From NCBI GenBank assembly GCA_937995745.1, contig CALKIU010000012.1, positions 1-5,967 of the forward strand: a stretch of 5,967 nt of DNA, written 5' to 3'. Both the position numbers and the translations under genes were made by a program. The notes below the pieces were generated by a model. The model made no database searches and was not told the origin of the DNA. It worked only from the letters and a program-made list of their open reading frames with translations. Positions 5,291 to 5,967 of this stretch are shown one piece after another. Positions within the stretch are counted from its first letter, which is position 1. Every line of letters begins with the position of its first letter. The DNA is from an uncultured Bacillaceae bacterium. GTDB taxonomy: Bacteria > Bacillota > Bacilli > Bacillales > Cytobacillaceae.

Positions 5291-5967
5291 ATGCAAGTTG
5301 AACACATTCCAAATCCGTTGCTCAAAAGGGCGCTATTGACGCCGGAGAGGACGGCGGTTTCTTTTAACGGCGTTCAATACACGTTTAAAGAACTTTATGA
5401 CCTGGCGCATAAAACGGCCGGTCAATTGGCCCGCCACGGTGTCCGTAAAGGCCGTTTTGCGGCTGTCTTGCTGGGAAATCATATGGACACGATTGTGATT
5501 TTACTCGCTTTGCAGCTGCTTGGCGCCAAAACGGTCATGATTAACAACCGCCTGACTGCCGGGGAAATTGCCTGGCAACTCCGTGATTCCGGCGCTTGCG
5601 TTTTGCTGACCGGGGAAAAATTCCGTGAAAAGATTGCTTCTTTGCGGAAAGAACTTCCTTCTTTTTCTGTCGTGACAAAAGAAGTTTTGTTTCAAACGCC
5701 GATGTCCGAACCGGAAATTGTTGAGGAAGTCGCCCTTGACGACGTTTGTTCGGTGATGTACACATCGGGAACAACGGGGGCGCCGAAAGGGGTTTTACAG
5801 ACTTATGGAAATCATTGGTGGAGTGCGGTCGGATCGGCGCTGAATTTAGGTTTGCGGGAAGATGACTGCTGGCTTTGTGCCGTTCCCGTTTTTCACATCA
5901 GCGGATACTCCATCTTGATGCGGTCGTTATTTTACGGGATGAAGATGGTGTTGCACGAACGTTTTGA
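5291..5967 (+). CDS. menE: o-Succinylbenzoate-CoA ligase MenE (5' part, cut by the right edge)
   Basis: Activates o-succinylbenzoate with ATP and joins it to CoA, making the MenB substrate; an adenylate-forming (ANL superfamily) enzyme. About 225 codons are visible, roughly 46% of the family's usual 480-490. The N-terminal domain shows TFKELYDLA (31-39) and LLGAKTVMINNRLT (76-89), then the P-loop MYTSGTTGAPKGV (156-168) with Lys166, and PVFHISGY with His202, the aromatic/acid-binding segment seen in MenE. The C-terminal domain with the catalytic lysine lies outside the window. ATG 5291 is preceded by AAGGTGA (5276-5282) with an 8-nt gap. It stands 123 bp after menB, with the terminator between them. 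The P-loop alone fits any acyl-CoA ligase; the operon position makes MenE by far the best reading. menC is expected next, outside the window. Confidence 0.95.
   Translation, partial: MQVEHIPNPLLKRALLTPERTAVSFNGVQYTFKELYDLAHKTAGQLARHGVRKGRFAAVLLGNHMDTIVILLALQLLGAKTVMINNRLTAGEIAWQLRDSGACVLLTGEKFREKIASLRKELPSFSVVTKEVLFQTPMSEPEIVEEVALDDVCSVMYTSGTTGAPKGVLQTYGNHWWSAVGSALNLGLREDDCWLCAVPVFHISGYSILMRSLFYGMKMVLHERF

Noticed and set aside
5080..5325. Minus-strand frame across the menB-menE gap
   Set aside because: It reads through the terminator hairpin and antisense to both genes, without a ribosome site or promoter.
1..5967. Novel defence, mobile or other undescribed protein system
   Set aside because: All five recognised genes are standard menaquinone enzymes with intact motifs, and no transposase, repeat array, tRNA or rRNA was seen on either strand.

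Overview
This window holds most of a classical o-succinylbenzoate-route menaquinone (vitamin K2) biosynthesis operon, read left to right: menF - menD - menH - menB - menE (cut by the right edge). Gene order, protein lengths, Bacillus-type Shine-Dalgarno sites, a TTG start, moderate GC and a MenB very close to what I recall of the Bacillus subtilis protein point to a Bacillaceae (Firmicutes) genome. I cannot name the species.

Layout. Positions 1-95 probably carry the 5' end of an unrecognised gene on the minus strand. Between it and menF lie candidate divergent promoters (about 139-170). They are followed by a leader (about 175-306) in which two Shine-Dalgarno-like G-rich tracts can each pair with the same C-rich element. 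menF (307-1716), menD (1713-3464) and menH (3461-4288) overlap by ATGA at both junctions and look translationally coupled. A 57-bp gap with a strong ribosome binding site leads to menB (4346-5167). A clear intrinsic terminator (5188-5224) lies between menB and menE (5291 to beyond 5967).

Pathway. MenF converts chorismate to isochorismate. MenD adds the succinyl semialdehyde unit from 2-oxoglutarate to give SEPHCHC. MenH removes pyruvate to give SHCHC. MenC, not in the window and probably downstream of menE, dehydrates this to OSB. MenE makes OSB-CoA, and MenB closes the second ring to give DHNA-CoA. All five visible enzymes keep their key motifs, and I see no frameshift or truncation apart from the window edge.

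The coding content is ordinary housekeeping metabolism; I see no mobile element, CRISPR array, RNA gene or novel protein system. The points worth a second look are regulatory: the menF leader, the terminator inside the operon before menE, a possible internal promoter for menB, and the divergent gene fragment.
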